From Ulvibacterium sp965248315 (GTDB lineage: Bacteria; Bacteroidota; Bacteroidia; Flavobacteriales; Flavobacteriaceae), in contig NZ_CBDFIX010000002.1 of assembly GCF_965248315.1 (NCBI RefSeq), positions 4,216,001 through 4,280,000 on the forward strand: a stretch of DNA of 64,000 nucleotides, given 5' to 3'. Positions 17,537 through 26,383 of the stretch are shown piece after piece. Below the pieces are notes generated by a model. The model ran no database searches, was not told where the DNA came from, and worked only from the letters and a program-made list of their open reading frames with translations. Numbering within the stretch: position 1 is the first letter of the stretch; every line of letters begins with the position of its first letter. A program made the translations under genes and the position numbers.

Positions 17537-17886
17537 ACCGTTATCTTAGTTTGTCGTCTGGTCTTTCTTTTTTTTCCAGAAAACAACTCTATGGTAACAC
17601 CTACGGAAATTCCACCCAGAACCGTGGCCGCAAGATCGCCGTTGTCCCAAGCGTTGTTTTGCTTTTCATCTAAAGCTTCCTTGGCCGTTCCTGCCAAGAG
17701 ACTGCCTGCTACCGCCCCAGTAAAGATCCAAAACCGATTTCCATCCGAGAGTTCATCCGCTAGAACGGCTCCGCCTACACCACATAAGGCTCCTATTCCA
17801 AAGTGCAATACTTTATCTTGTTCTAGCTGCGCGTTGCCCTGAAAAGCTATTAAGGTAAATACAAATAAAGCGATTACATGTTTCAT
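17422..17886 (-). CDS. Small secreted/membrane protein, C-terminus likely altered by a frameshift
   Basis: 154 residues from the ATG at 17886. A signal peptide (MKHVIALFVFTLIAFQGNAQ) precedes DKVLHFGIGALCGVGGAVLA, a Gly-rich segment like that of the YfiM/DUF2279 family, then a second hydrophobic stretch. After ELFSGKK the frame enters a run of eight T (17568-17575, plus strand) and continues for about 40 residues, mostly antisense to pirin. If the run were one base longer or shorter, translation would stop at 17546-17548 or 17541-17543, just outside pirin. The natural protein therefore probably ends near 17541-17548. The gene is real; the last 40 or so residues probably are not. Function unknown. 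Confidence 0.6.
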   Translation of the reverse strand: MKHVIALFVFTLIAFQGNAQLEQDKVLHFGIGALCGVGGAVLADELSDGNRFWIFTGAVAGSLLAGTAKEALDEKQNNAWDNGDLAATVLGGISVGVTIELFSGKKRKTRRQTKITVYERTMGTSIVNTLDRFLDSRINPSISQIPYPSRFPKD

Positions 17887-18078
17887 GGTCTTCAAAAGTA
17901 GCAATAGTTTCAATCGTATTTATTCGGAATGAAAAAATTTGTACTTGCAATTTCATACCACAGGAAATCCATAAAAAGAATTCGGTTTGAAAACAATATA
18001 TGGTGATAGAATTCTTCTTGAGCCGGAATTCCTTATTTTAGTCCGTACAAACCTTCAATACCAAAACATAAGCACATA

Positions 18079-21000
18079 ATGAAATGTAATATCCCCTCCC
18101 GAATCTTCATATTCCTATTCATATCCTTGTCCATTTTTACATCTTGCAGCACGAAGTCCAATAAACCAAAGGAAATGCCTTTGGTCGTTTATGAGGATTC
18201 GTTACAGGAAATGGCCAAGGCCTTGGAAGCCAGAAAAAACATAGCTCCCAAGATTGCGGATGGACTTGTTTTAAGCCTATGGGCATCCGATTCCTTGGCT
18301 CCCGACCCTATCGCCATGGACATCGATGATTTTGGCAAAATCTATTTGACGAGTACCAATCGACAAAAAAATTCGGAATTCGATATCCGAGGTCATCAAG
18401 ATTGGATGACGGCATCCATCTCCTTGCAATCCGTTGAAGATAGAAGGAATTTTTTGCGCTCCACTTTTTCCCCTGAAAAGAGCAAGGAAAATGAATGGTT
18501 CCCGGATTTGAACAATGATAGCATCCACGACTGGAAAGACCTTACCGTTGAAAAGGATGAGGTATGGATGCTAGAGGACACTAATAACAGTGGCCTTGCC
18601 AACAAGTCGACCCGAATTTTAGAGGATTTTAATGAAGAAATCACGGATGTTGCCGGAGCGCTATTGGTCCGGAACGAAGAGGTATTTGTGGGTGTGGGGC
18701 CAGATATGTGGCGGCTTACGGATACCAACGAGGATCAAGTATTGGATGAGAAAACTTCCATAGCCCATGGATTTGCCGTACATATCGGGTTTGGAGCCCA
18801 TGGAATGTCCGGGGCGGTTGAGGGTCCGGACGGAAAGATTTATTGGGGCATTGGGGATATCGGTGCCAGTATAACCACTGTGGATGGTGAAAAACACCAT
18901 TATCCCAATCAAGGCGTTATAGTACGGAGCAATCCCGATGGAACTGATTTTGAGGTATTTGCTCGCGGACTCCGAAATACACATGAATTTGTCTTCGATG
19001 CCTACGGGAACATCATTTCCTCGGATAACGATGGGGATCATGCCGGGGAGAGCGAGCGTTTGGTCCATATCGTGGAGGGATCTGATGCCGGATGGCGTGC
19101 CAATTGGCAATATGGTAAATATACCGATCCAAAAAACAACAGCTACAAGGTTTGGATGGACGAAAAACTCTATGTTCCAAGATGGGAAGGACAAGCGGCC
19201 TATATTATACCTCCAATTGCCAACTTTCACAACGGTCCCACCGGAATGGCCTATAACCCCGGAACCGCCCTGGGCAAGGATTGGCTAAACCGTTTCTTTT
19301 TGGTCGAATTCGTTGGCGACCCTGGACGTTCCCACATCTGGTCTTTCGATTTAAAGCCTAAGGGGGCTTCTTTTGAACTCCAATCGGATATAGATGTGCT
19401 TAGTGGAGTTCTGCCCACTGCCCTAAAATTCGGGCCGGATGGAGCCTTATATCTGGCCGATTGGATCAACGGATGGGGAACCAAAAATTATGGTCGTATC
19501 TGGAAATTGGATGTGGAAGAAGGAAAAAACGACCTAAGCCAGGAACGCAAAGAAACGCAACGTCTTATGACCTTGGATTATGAGGATCAATCCACAGAAG
19601 AGTTGATCAACCTGTTATCCTATCCTGATATGCGGATTCGTAAAAAAGCCCAGTTTCAATTGGTTAAAAGTACCTTTTGGGGATATAGGGCCTTAAAGGA
19701 TGTTGCCAAAGAGGGTGCAAACCAGTTTGCACGCATCCATGCCATATGGGGCATAGGTCAAATCGCCGCTACTAATGAGGATAAGGCGGAAATTTTGTTG
19801 GAACTCTTGTCCGATAAAGATACGGAAATTATTGCTCAGGCGGCCAAGGTTTTGGGCGACGTAAAATACTCTGAAGCTGGTCCGGCCCTAGTCCAATTAC
19901 TGAAACATGAAAATGACCGGGTAAAATTTTATGCTGCACAGGCCCTGGGCAGAATAGAATACACTGAGGCCGTACAACCCTTGCTGGATATGGTTTTGGC
20001 CAATGACGACAAGGATCTTTATCTAAGGCATGCAGGCGTTTTGGCCTTGTCACGTATTGGAGAAGCAGAACCGATGCTTAACCTTGTGGACAATCCCCAA
20101 AAAAGCCTTCGTATTGCAGCCGTGCTTGTTCTTAGAAGGTTACAAGATGCCCGGGTATCGCAATTTTTAAAGGATGCCGACGAATACATTGTTACCGAAG
20201 CGGCCCGGGCTATAAACGATGATTGGTCCATTGAAGAAGCATTGCCGGATTTAGCGGAGACCCTTACCCAAGAAAGGTTCTCCTCCGAACCTTTGTTACG
20301 AAGAAGTATCAATGCGGCACTGCGCGTTGGTGGTGAAAAGGAATTGGATAACCTTATTGCCTTTGCCAAACGGCAAGAAGTCAGTAGTGGTTTAAGAAGG
20401 GAAGCCTTGGAGGTAATTGGTTCCTGGGCATCCCCATCCGTTTTGGATCGTGTGGATGGCCGTTTTAGGGGTGAAATTACTAGAGATCCCAATGCGGTAA
20501 AACAAAAAATTGAAAAGGACATTCCACTTTTTCTCAATGAAGCGGATCCAGCCATACTCGTTGGAGCAATGAAGGTTTTAGGTGAATTGGGTATCGATTC
20601 CCATAATTCGGATTTATACGGTCTCATGCGAAGAAATTCCGATGCCGAGGTTCGTGCCGCCGCTCTTGGGGCCCTAGCCCAATTGGACGGGTCCAATATC
20701 CAAATGGCCATGGAAATGGGCATGAAGGATAAAAGTGAAAAGGTTAGATCCGTTGCCGTGGGACTTATAGGAAAATTGGATGTAAGTAAAAACAAACTGC
20801 CAAATATTGTAAATCCTATTTTCAAAAACGGCTCCGTGCTTGAACAACAAGAAATGCTAGGGGTTTTAGGTGAGCTCTCCCTGGACAAAAGCGAAAATGT
20901 GTTACGCGGATTGATTCAAATGGCCGATAACAACAAACTCTCCCAAGGAGTAATCCTAGACCTTATTGAAGCCGTGGAAGCTACTAATTCCGAAAAACTA

Positions 21001-21489
21001 ATTGCACAACTTGACAAAATAAAAAGCAATGGCAATACCATGGATTCCTATACGGAAACCCTTTACGGGGGCAACTGGTGGCGGGGACGGAGTGTTTTTA
21101 CCAATAATCCTACCGCTCAATGTGTACGATGCCATGCGGTAAACGGTGCAGGTGGACAAGTAGGCCCGCCATTAGATAACATCGGCGCCCTCCTAACCCG
21201 GGAGCAACTTCTGGAATCGCTCATAGAACCCAGTGTCCGATTGGCTCCTGGTTATGGTAGCGTAAGGTTAACGTTGAAAGATGGTCAAAAAGTCACAGGA
21301 GTTCTAGAAGAGGAAACAAAAGAAGAAATCATATTGAGGACTTCAGATGCCGAACCCATGGAGATAGCCATTTCACGAATAAAAAAGAGGGAAAACATGC
21401 CATCGGCAATGCCGCCCATGGGTCTGCTGATCAATAAACGTGAGCTACGGGACCTGATGGAATTCCTGGCCAGTTTAAAGGACGATTGA
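18079..21489 (+). CDS. PVC-type heme-binding lipoprotein: propeller dehydrogenase domain, HEAT repeats, C-terminal cytochrome c
   Basis: 1136 residues. A lipoprotein signal ends in SIFTSC (Cys23). Residues 45-480 form a beta-propeller like that of sorbosone/glucose dehydrogenases (FGAHGMSGAVEGPDGKIYWG, then DAYGNIISSDNDGDHAGE and GPDGALYLADW). Residues 520-980 are HEAT-type repeats (LLELLSDKDTEIIAQAAKVLG and similar). The cytochrome domain has one heme site, CVRCH at 1015-1019, with a Met-rich end (MPSAMPPMG) that can supply the second ligand. This architecture is frequent in Planctomycetes, Verrucomicrobia and Bacteroidota and is thought to serve periplasmic sugar oxidation. It ends 31 bp from the convergent small subunit of a GMC dehydrogenase, a likely electron donor. 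A second copy lies at 53150. Confidence 0.88.
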   Translation: MKCNIPSRIFIFLFISLSIFTSCSTKSNKPKEMPLVVYEDSLQEMAKALEARKNIAPKIADGLVLSLWASDSLAPDPIAMDIDDFGKIYLTSTNRQKNSEFDIRGHQDWMTASISLQSVEDRRNFLRSTFSPEKSKENEWFPDLNNDSIHDWKDLTVEKDEVWMLEDTNNSGLANKSTRILEDFNEEITDVAGALLVRNEEVFVGVGPDMWRLTDTNEDQVLDEKTSIAHGFAVHIGFGAHGMSGAVEGPDGKIYWGIGDIGASITTVDGEKHHYPNQGVIVRSNPDGTDFEVFARGLRNTHEFVFDAYGNIISSDNDGDHAGESERLVHIVEGSDAGWRANWQYGKYTDPKNNSYKVWMDEKLYVPRWEGQAAYIIPPIANFHNGPTGMAYNPGTALGKDWLNRFFLVEFVGDPGRSHIWSFDLKPKGASFELQSDIDVLSGVLPTALKFGPDGALYLADWINGWGTKNYGRIWKLDVEEGKNDLSQERKETQRLMTLDYEDQSTEELINLLSYPDMRIRKKAQFQLVKSTFWGYRALKDVAKEGANQFARIHAIWGIGQIAATNEDKAEILLELLSDKDTEIIAQAAKVLGDVKYSEAGPALVQLLKHENDRVKFYAAQALGRIEYTEAVQPLLDMVLANDDKDLYLRHAGVLALSRIGEAEPMLNLVDNPQKSLRIAAVLVLRRLQDARVSQFLKDADEYIVTEAARAINDDWSIEEALPDLAETLTQERFSSEPLLRRSINAALRVGGEKELDNLIAFAKRQEVSSGLRREALEVIGSWASPSVLDRVDGRFRGEITRDPNAVKQKIEKDIPLFLNEADPAILVGAMKVLGELGIDSHNSDLYGLMRRNSDAEVRAAALGALAQLDGSNIQMAMEMGMKDKSEKVRSVAVGLIGKLDVSKNKLPNIVNPIFKNGSVLEQQEMLGVLGELSLDKSENVLRGLIQMADNNKLSQGVILDLIEAVEATNSEKLIAQLDKIKSNGNTMDSYTETLYGGNWWRGRSVFTNNPTAQCVRCHAVNGAGGQVGPPLDNIGALLTREQLLESLIEPSVRLAPGYGSVRLTLKDGQKVTGVLEEETKEEIILRTSDAEPMEIAISRIKKRENMPSAMPPMGLLINKRELRDLMEFLASLKDD

Positions 21490-21520
21490 CTTCTGAAGAA
21501 AGTTCCTTCCTTTGGTATTT

Positions 21521-22111
21521 TTATAATGTCCAGGAATTTTCCCCATTGTAGGGAAAGCAGCCTTTATAATCCCCTGGGATAGGGTCATATTGCAAGTGAT
21601 TTTTCCCGATTTCTTCAGAAGTAAAGTAACCTACCAAAGTAAATTGCTTTACCCTCCTATAAAAATCTACAGGTTCCTGTTTGCCCAAAGGGCTTCCCCA
21701 AACCGCGGGATTAAATGTATTGGTTTCGACTTCCACCTGTTCTAGAACCTCTTTTCGTTCGTCGACACTTAAGTTAATAAAAGATTCATTGAACTTCTCT
21801 TGACAAATCGCTTCAAATCGATCATATCCTTTCATTACATGTTTTTGATCTTCAGGTGAAAGAGTCTTTCCGAACATTAGGTCTACAAAGATATCCACCT
21901 TAAGGTCCTTGGCTCCTGGAGTCTCGGTTCGGGGCAATATCATTTCGGTAATTTCCGAAACTACGGCTGCTTGCTCCCCATTAAAAAAGACAGGAACCCA
22001 ATCGATACGTTTTTGATTTTGGCAAGATTGCAAAAGGCCGGTCAAAGTAGAGCTCCCTAAAGTAGCACCTATTAATAATGCTGTATTTTTTATGGCTATT
22101 CTTCTATCCAT
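21521..22111 (-). CDS. Gluconate 2-dehydrogenase subunit 3-family protein (small subunit of GMC dehydrogenase)
   Basis: 196 residues from the ATG at 22111. The N-terminus is a twin-arginine signal (MDRRIAIKNTALLIGATLG) followed by LLQSC, which could serve as a lipobox. The body contains EITEMILPRTETPGAKD and VDIFVDLMF, the family block. In FAD-dependent glucose and glucoside-3-dehydrogenases this subunit carries the Tat signal, and the catalytic GMC subunit, which lacks one, is exported bound to it. The large subunit gene ends 2 bp upstream, so the pair is cotranscribed and fits that scheme. A longer frame upstream lies inside the GMC gene. Confidence 0.85.
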   Translation of the reverse strand: MDRRIAIKNTALLIGATLGSSTLTGLLQSCQNQKRIDWVPVFFNGEQAAVVSEITEMILPRTETPGAKDLKVDIFVDLMFGKTLSPEDQKHVMKGYDRFEAICQEKFNESFINLSVDERKEVLEQVEVETNTFNPAVWGSPLGKQEPVDFYRRVKQFTLVGYFTSEEIGKNHLQYDPIPGDYKGCFPYNGENSWTL

Positions 22112-22113
22112 GC

Positions 22114-23823
22114 TTATATATTTTGTCTTTTTAATTCTTTTACGGCGTGATCCGCTGCACGTGCCGTGATTGCCATATAGGTTAAGGACGGATTGACGCA
22201 TGAGGAAGAAGTCATACATGCACCATCCGTTACGAAAACATTTTTAGAAGCGTGCACCTGGTTGAAGCCATTTAACACAGAGGTTTTGGGGTCCTTGCCC
22301 ATTCGGGCAGTTCCCATTTCATGGATACCATGACCCGGTGGACTTTCATTATCGAAGGGCAAAATATCCTTGAATCCTGATTTTTCCAGCATATCTACAG
22401 CATCCGATTTAATTTGATCGTTCATTCTAAGTTCGTTTTCCTTGAACTCACAATCGATATTTAACGTAGGTAGGCCCCACTTGTCTTTCAAATCGGAATT
22501 AAGCGTTACTTTGTTCTCATGATAGGGAAGGCATTCCGCAAATCCAGTAATGAAAAAGCCCCAAGGTCCTGGTTTGAAGAGTTTATCCTTGAAATCGCCA
22601 CCAAAATTGTCGGAATTAATTCCGGAACCCCAGTTAGACCGTCCTGCCCCGCCTTGGTATCCAAAACCCCGAAGAAAACTATCGGACTTGGTTTTTTCAT
22701 CGAGGTTCACATAACGCGGTATATAGATTCCGTTGGGTCTTCGCCCCGAATAATACTGATCCTCAAAACCTTCGATGGATCCCATGGCACCTACTTTATA
22801 CGTATGGTCCATAAGATTGTGACCCAACTCACCACTGTCATTGCCCAGTCCATTGGGAAAACGGTCGGATTTGGAATTCAATAAAATCTTCGTAGAACTT
22901 ATGGCCGAGGCATTGCAAAAAATAATTTTTGCGTAGTATTCCATCTCTTCCATGGTTTCGGAATCTACGATTCGTACTCCGGTCGCTTTTCCTTTTTCGT
23001 CATCGTAAATAATGGAACTTACAATGGAATTGGACCGCATGGTTAGATTACCCGTCTTTTCGGCTGCTGGAAGTGTTACCGCATTACTACTAAAATAAGC
23101 GCCATATGGACAGCCCCGGGAGCAACGATTTCTAAACTGGCATTTTCCACGGCCGTTTATAGGTTCGGTCAGATGGGCGCATCTACCTATAATGAGATGC
23201 CTTCCTTCAAATTTTTCTTCAATGTTCTTTTTCGCATGCTTCTCTACACAGTTCAACTCCATGGGAGGTAAAAAATGACTGTCCGGTAAATGCGGTAGAC
23301 CCAGAGCTTCACCACTGATTCCGGCAAATTTTTCGACATACGTATACCAGGGTTCAATATCATTGTAACGAATGGGCCAATCCACACCATGGCCATCTTT
23401 TGCATTCGCTTCAAAATCAAGGTCGCTCCATCGGTATGTTTGTTTACCCCATGTCAAGGATCGACCCCCAACCTGATGTCCGCGAATCCAGATAAACGGT
23501 TTAATCTCGGTATACGGATTCTCTTGATCGTTTGCAAAAAAATGTTCGGTGTCCTCACCCCCCCATCCTACTCTTGTAATTGAACTGGCATGTTTTTGCT
23601 TTTCTTCATGTTCCAGGGCACCTCTAAGTTCATAATCCCAAGGGTCTTTGGTCATGGTAGGATAGTCCTGTACATGCTTTACCATCCTACCCCGTTCCAG
23701 TACCAAAGTTTTTAATCCTTTTTCGCACAATTCTTTCGCCGCCCAGCCTCCGCTAATACCTGATCCTACCACTATGGCGTCATAGGTATTTTGTTGAACT
23801 GCCTTGCCATTGATATTTGCCAT
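22114..23823 (-). CDS. GMC-family FAD oxidoreductase, large subunit of a sugar/glycoside dehydrogenase
   Basis: 569 residues. The FAD Rossmann motif is GSGISGG at 20-26 with no signal peptide before it. His501 in HEMGTARMG and Asn544 in CVNPSLT correspond to the catalytic His/Asn pair of pyranose 2-oxidase and related enzymes. Cys228, Cys234 and Cys238 (CQFRNRCSRGC) match the spacing expected for the [3Fe-4S] site of FAD-dependent glucose and glucoside-3-dehydrogenases. The enzyme probably oxidises a hydroxyl of a sugar or glycoside in the periplasm and hands electrons to a cytochrome. It is cotranscribed with the Tat-carrying subunit and lies near a heme/HEAT lipoprotein. The substrate and the position oxidised cannot be read from the sequence. 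Confidence 0.9.
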   Translation of the reverse strand: MANINGKAVQQNTYDAIVVGSGISGGWAAKELCEKGLKTLVLERGRMVKHVQDYPTMTKDPWDYELRGALEHEEKQKHASSITRVGWGGEDTEHFFANDQENPYTEIKPFIWIRGHQVGGRSLTWGKQTYRWSDLDFEANAKDGHGVDWPIRYNDIEPWYTYVEKFAGISGEALGLPHLPDSHFLPPMELNCVEKHAKKNIEEKFEGRHLIIGRCAHLTEPINGRGKCQFRNRCSRGCPYGAYFSSNAVTLPAAEKTGNLTMRSNSIVSSIIYDDEKGKATGVRIVDSETMEEMEYYAKIIFCNASAISSTKILLNSKSDRFPNGLGNDSGELGHNLMDHTYKVGAMGSIEGFEDQYYSGRRPNGIYIPRYVNLDEKTKSDSFLRGFGYQGGAGRSNWGSGINSDNFGGDFKDKLFKPGPWGFFITGFAECLPYHENKVTLNSDLKDKWGLPTLNIDCEFKENELRMNDQIKSDAVDMLEKSGFKDILPFDNESPPGHGIHEMGTARMGKDPKTSVLNGFNQVHASKNVFVTDGACMTSSSCVNPSLTYMAITARAADHAVKELKRQNI

Positions 23824-23908
23824 TGAGTTATTTTAGTTGATCGTTAATCTCCACACAATATAATCAACATTACGTAAAAAAGTCTAAATACTTCAGGAAA
23901 GAAATGGT

Positions 23909-24862
23909 TTATGGCAAGAATCGAGTGGTCTCTGTTTCCTTTTTTGCTTGGAAGAACTCGTCCATCATTTCCTCTACAATGGTCGCCGCAGGCTCTATGG
24001 TATTGATCAAAGCGGAAACCTGGCCAATTTCCAATTCCCCCTCTTCCAAATCCCCTTCGAACATACCTTTTTTGGCACGGCCACGGCCTAACAAGGCTTT
24101 TAGTTGCTCTCTGCTGCAATCATCTGCATATGCTCGTTGTACGTCCCTATAGAATTTGTTTTTTAACAATCGTACTGGAGCCAACTCCTTTAGGGTAAGC
24201 ACAGTATCCCCTTCTTTGGCCTTGAGCACTTCTTGTTTAAAAAGTTCATGGGAAGAAGCCTCTAAACTGGCTACAAATCGGCTTCCTATCTGCACGCCAT
24301 CTGCGCCGAGTATCATAGCTGCCAGCATAGCTCTCCCTGTGGCAATTCCCCCCGCAGCCAATAGGGGTATTTTAATCTTTTCCTTAACGGCAGGTACTAA
24401 TACCAGGGTCGTGGTTTCGTCACGTCCATTGTGCCCCCCTGCCTCAAAACCCTCGGCTACAATAGCATCCACTCCTGCTTCCTGTGCTTTTAAAGCAAAT
24501 TTGACACTACTTACCACATGCACTACAGTTATTCCCCTCTCTTTTAGATAAGATGTCCAAGTCTTGGGATTTCCGGCAGAAGTAAATACAATTTTAACAC
24601 CGGTTTCAACAATAATATCAATAATCCTATCTAGGTCTGGATAAAGCATGGGGACATTTACACCAAAGGGTTTTTCGGTAGCTTGTTTACATTTTTGAAT
24701 GTGCTCTCTGAGTACTTCCGGGTACATACTTCCTGACCCTATCAGACCCAATCCACCTGCATTAGAGACTGCGGAGGCTAAACGCCATCCACTGGCCCAA
24801 ACCATCCCGGCCTGAACAATAGGATATTTTATACCAAAGAGTTGTGTTATCCTGTTTTGCAT
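23909..24862 (-). CDS. Nitronate monooxygenase / 2-nitropropane dioxygenase-family flavoprotein
   Basis: 317 residues, a TIM-barrel FMN protein. It opens with LFGIKYPIVQAGMVWASG, and the family blocks IVAEGFEAGGHNGRD (residues 134-148), LLAAGGIATGRAM and GADGVQIGSRFVA are all present; the His in GGHNG is the usual catalytic base. Proteins of this family oxidise nitronates or, in other branches, act as enoyl reductases, so the name is generic. The 35-bp gap after mnmA on the same strand allows cotranscription, but there is no obvious functional link. Confidence 0.88.
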   Translation of the reverse strand: MQNRITQLFGIKYPIVQAGMVWASGWRLASAVSNAGGLGLIGSGSMYPEVLREHIQKCKQATEKPFGVNVPMLYPDLDRIIDIIVETGVKIVFTSAGNPKTWTSYLKERGITVVHVVSSVKFALKAQEAGVDAIVAEGFEAGGHNGRDETTTLVLVPAVKEKIKIPLLAAGGIATGRAMLAAMILGADGVQIGSRFVASLEASSHELFKQEVLKAKEGDTVLTLKELAPVRLLKNKFYRDVQRAYADDCSREQLKALLGRGRAKKGMFEGDLEEGELEIGQVSALINTIEPAATIVEEMMDEFFQAKKETETTRFLP

Positions 24863-24897
24863 AAACTATAACATCTGGAGGAATACAGTCGTAAACT

Positions 24898-26088
24898 TCA
24901 GGAAATCACTCCTGAGCCCAAAAGTTCGTCATCTCTATACCAGGCTACAAACTGACCCTCTGTAATAGCAGACTGTTTTTCTTCAAAATCGACATAAAGC
25001 CCACCCTCGATTTTGTATAAGGTAGCTTTTTGTAAGGGTTGGCGATAACGAATCCGGGCCATAACCTGCATTGTACCATCCACATCCAAAGCCAGGTCCG
25101 GACGTACCCAGTGGATTTCATCATCCTTAACGAACAAGGTTCTTCTGTACAATCCAGGATGCGATTTACCCTGCCCGGTATAGATAATGTTTTCTTCAAC
25201 ATCCGTTTCAATTACAAAAAGAGGTTCCTTGGTACCCCCAACATCCAATCCTTTGCGCTGTCCTTTGGTAAAGTAGTGTGCTCCTTGGTGCTCGCCTACT
25301 ACCCTACCGTCCTTTAAGTTATAGCTTGGTTTTTCGGACATAAACTCCAATTCTTCTTCCTTTGTATCGAATTTCCGTTTTGAGCTAAGATATTGGGGAA
25401 TGTTTGCCGGCACCTCTACAATAACACCTTTTTTAGGCTTCAATTTCTGTTGTAAAAAATCGGGCAATCGTACCTTACCTATAAAGCAAAGTCCTTGGGA
25501 GTCCTTCTTGTCTGCCGTAATCAAATCGTTCTCCGAAGCAATTTTACGGACCTCCGGCTTGGCCAACTCCCCTATAGGAAAGAGTGTTCTAGATAGTTGC
25601 TCTTGCGAAAGTTGACATAAAAAATAGGATTGGTCCTTATTGTTGTCTAGGCCGGCCAAAAGTCTATAGGTTTCGGTACCATCTTCATTTTTTTTAATGT
25701 CCTTTCTACAATAATGTCCTGTAGCTACATAATCGGCCCCCAATTGAAGCGCAATTTTAAGAAAAACATCGAATTTGATTTCCCGATTGCAAAGCACATC
25801 TGGATTGGGCGTACGTCCATTTTCATATTCGCGGAACATATAATCGACAATGCGTTCTTTATATTCGGTACTTAAATCTATAGTCTGAAACGGGATACCT
25901 AATTTTTCCGCCACAATAAGGGCATCGTTGCTGTCTTCCAACCAGGGACACTCTTCGGATATGGTCACGGAATCATCGTGCCAATTTTTCATAAAAAGCC
26001 CAATGACCTCATACCCTTGTTTCTTTAAAAGATAGGCTGCAACGCTGGAATCCACTCCTCCGGAAAGTCCGATTACTACTTTTTTCAT
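24898..26088 (-). CDS. mnmA: tRNA-specific 2-thiouridylase MnmA
   Basis: 396 residues. MnmA adds sulfur to U34 of tRNA Lys, Glu and Gln. The PP-loop SGGVDSS lies at 9-15. The two catalytic Cys are Cys100 in NPDVLCNREIKF and Cys201 in SQGLCFIG. TGHYCRK near 123 and the C-terminal beta-barrel with QFVAWY complete the family. Length and both Cys agree with a functional enzyme. The leader of the fasciclin gene starts just upstream in the divergent direction, within a 295-bp intergenic region. Confidence 0.97.
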   Translation of the reverse strand: MKKVVIGLSGGVDSSVAAYLLKKQGYEVIGLFMKNWHDDSVTISEECPWLEDSNDALIVAEKLGIPFQTIDLSTEYKERIVDYMFREYENGRTPNPDVLCNREIKFDVFLKIALQLGADYVATGHYCRKDIKKNEDGTETYRLLAGLDNNKDQSYFLCQLSQEQLSRTLFPIGELAKPEVRKIASENDLITADKKDSQGLCFIGKVRLPDFLQQKLKPKKGVIVEVPANIPQYLSSKRKFDTKEEELEFMSEKPSYNLKDGRVVGEHQGAHYFTKGQRKGLDVGGTKEPLFVIETDVEENIIYTGQGKSHPGLYRRTLFVKDDEIHWVRPDLALDVDGTMQVMARIRYRQPLQKATLYKIEGGLYVDFEEKQSAITEGQFVAWYRDDELLGSGVIS

Positions 26089-26171
26089 CTCCCTTGGTAT
26101 AGCTCGTAAAATTACAAAAATACCACGGCATAACAGGTAAAGTGCTACACTGAGGTATCTATTTATTTTTA

Positions 26172-26242
26172 ATTTTGTTAAATTTTTAATAAAAAAAGAT
26201 AAACAAAAGCAACCTTTTTAATTGTGAACCATCTTGTCTGTG
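26172..26242 (+). promoter_or_regulatory. Candidate alternative-sigma promoter block, copy 1 (shared with 29665-29735)
   Basis: TTTGTTAAA at 26174 is followed 35 bp later by GCAACC (26209-26214), then a 16-nt spacer, then ATCTTGTCTGTG (26231-26242). The block upstream of the third fasciclin gene has the same three parts at the same distances, and a 19-base stretch around AAACAAAAGCAACC is identical. ECF promoters often have an AAC-containing -35 box, so GCAACC/ATCTT with 16 nt between could be -35/-10. Function is inferred from conservation of spacing. Confidence 0.5.
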
Positions 26243-26300
26243 GCAAAGCCACATATTCTTTTTTATATCCTATAAATCAATATACTAAAATCTTATTTCG

Positions 26301-26332
26301 TTTGTTAAACATTTAATAAAGGATAAATTTTG
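26301..26332 (+). promoter_or_regulatory. Promoter of the Bacteroidota primary-sigma type for the first fasciclin gene
   Basis: TTTG at 26301-26304 is followed after 19 nt by TAAATTTTG (26324-26332), very close to the Bacteroidota consensus TTTG, about 19 nt, TAnnTTTG. Transcription would begin near 26340, about 45 nt before the ATG at 26384. TTTGTTAAACAT overlaps the upstream box and recurs exactly 50 bp downstream at 26351-26362. Confidence 0.6.
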
Positions 26333-26383
26333 TTTAATCATTAATATATATTTGTTAAACATAAATTCCTAATAATCTATATC

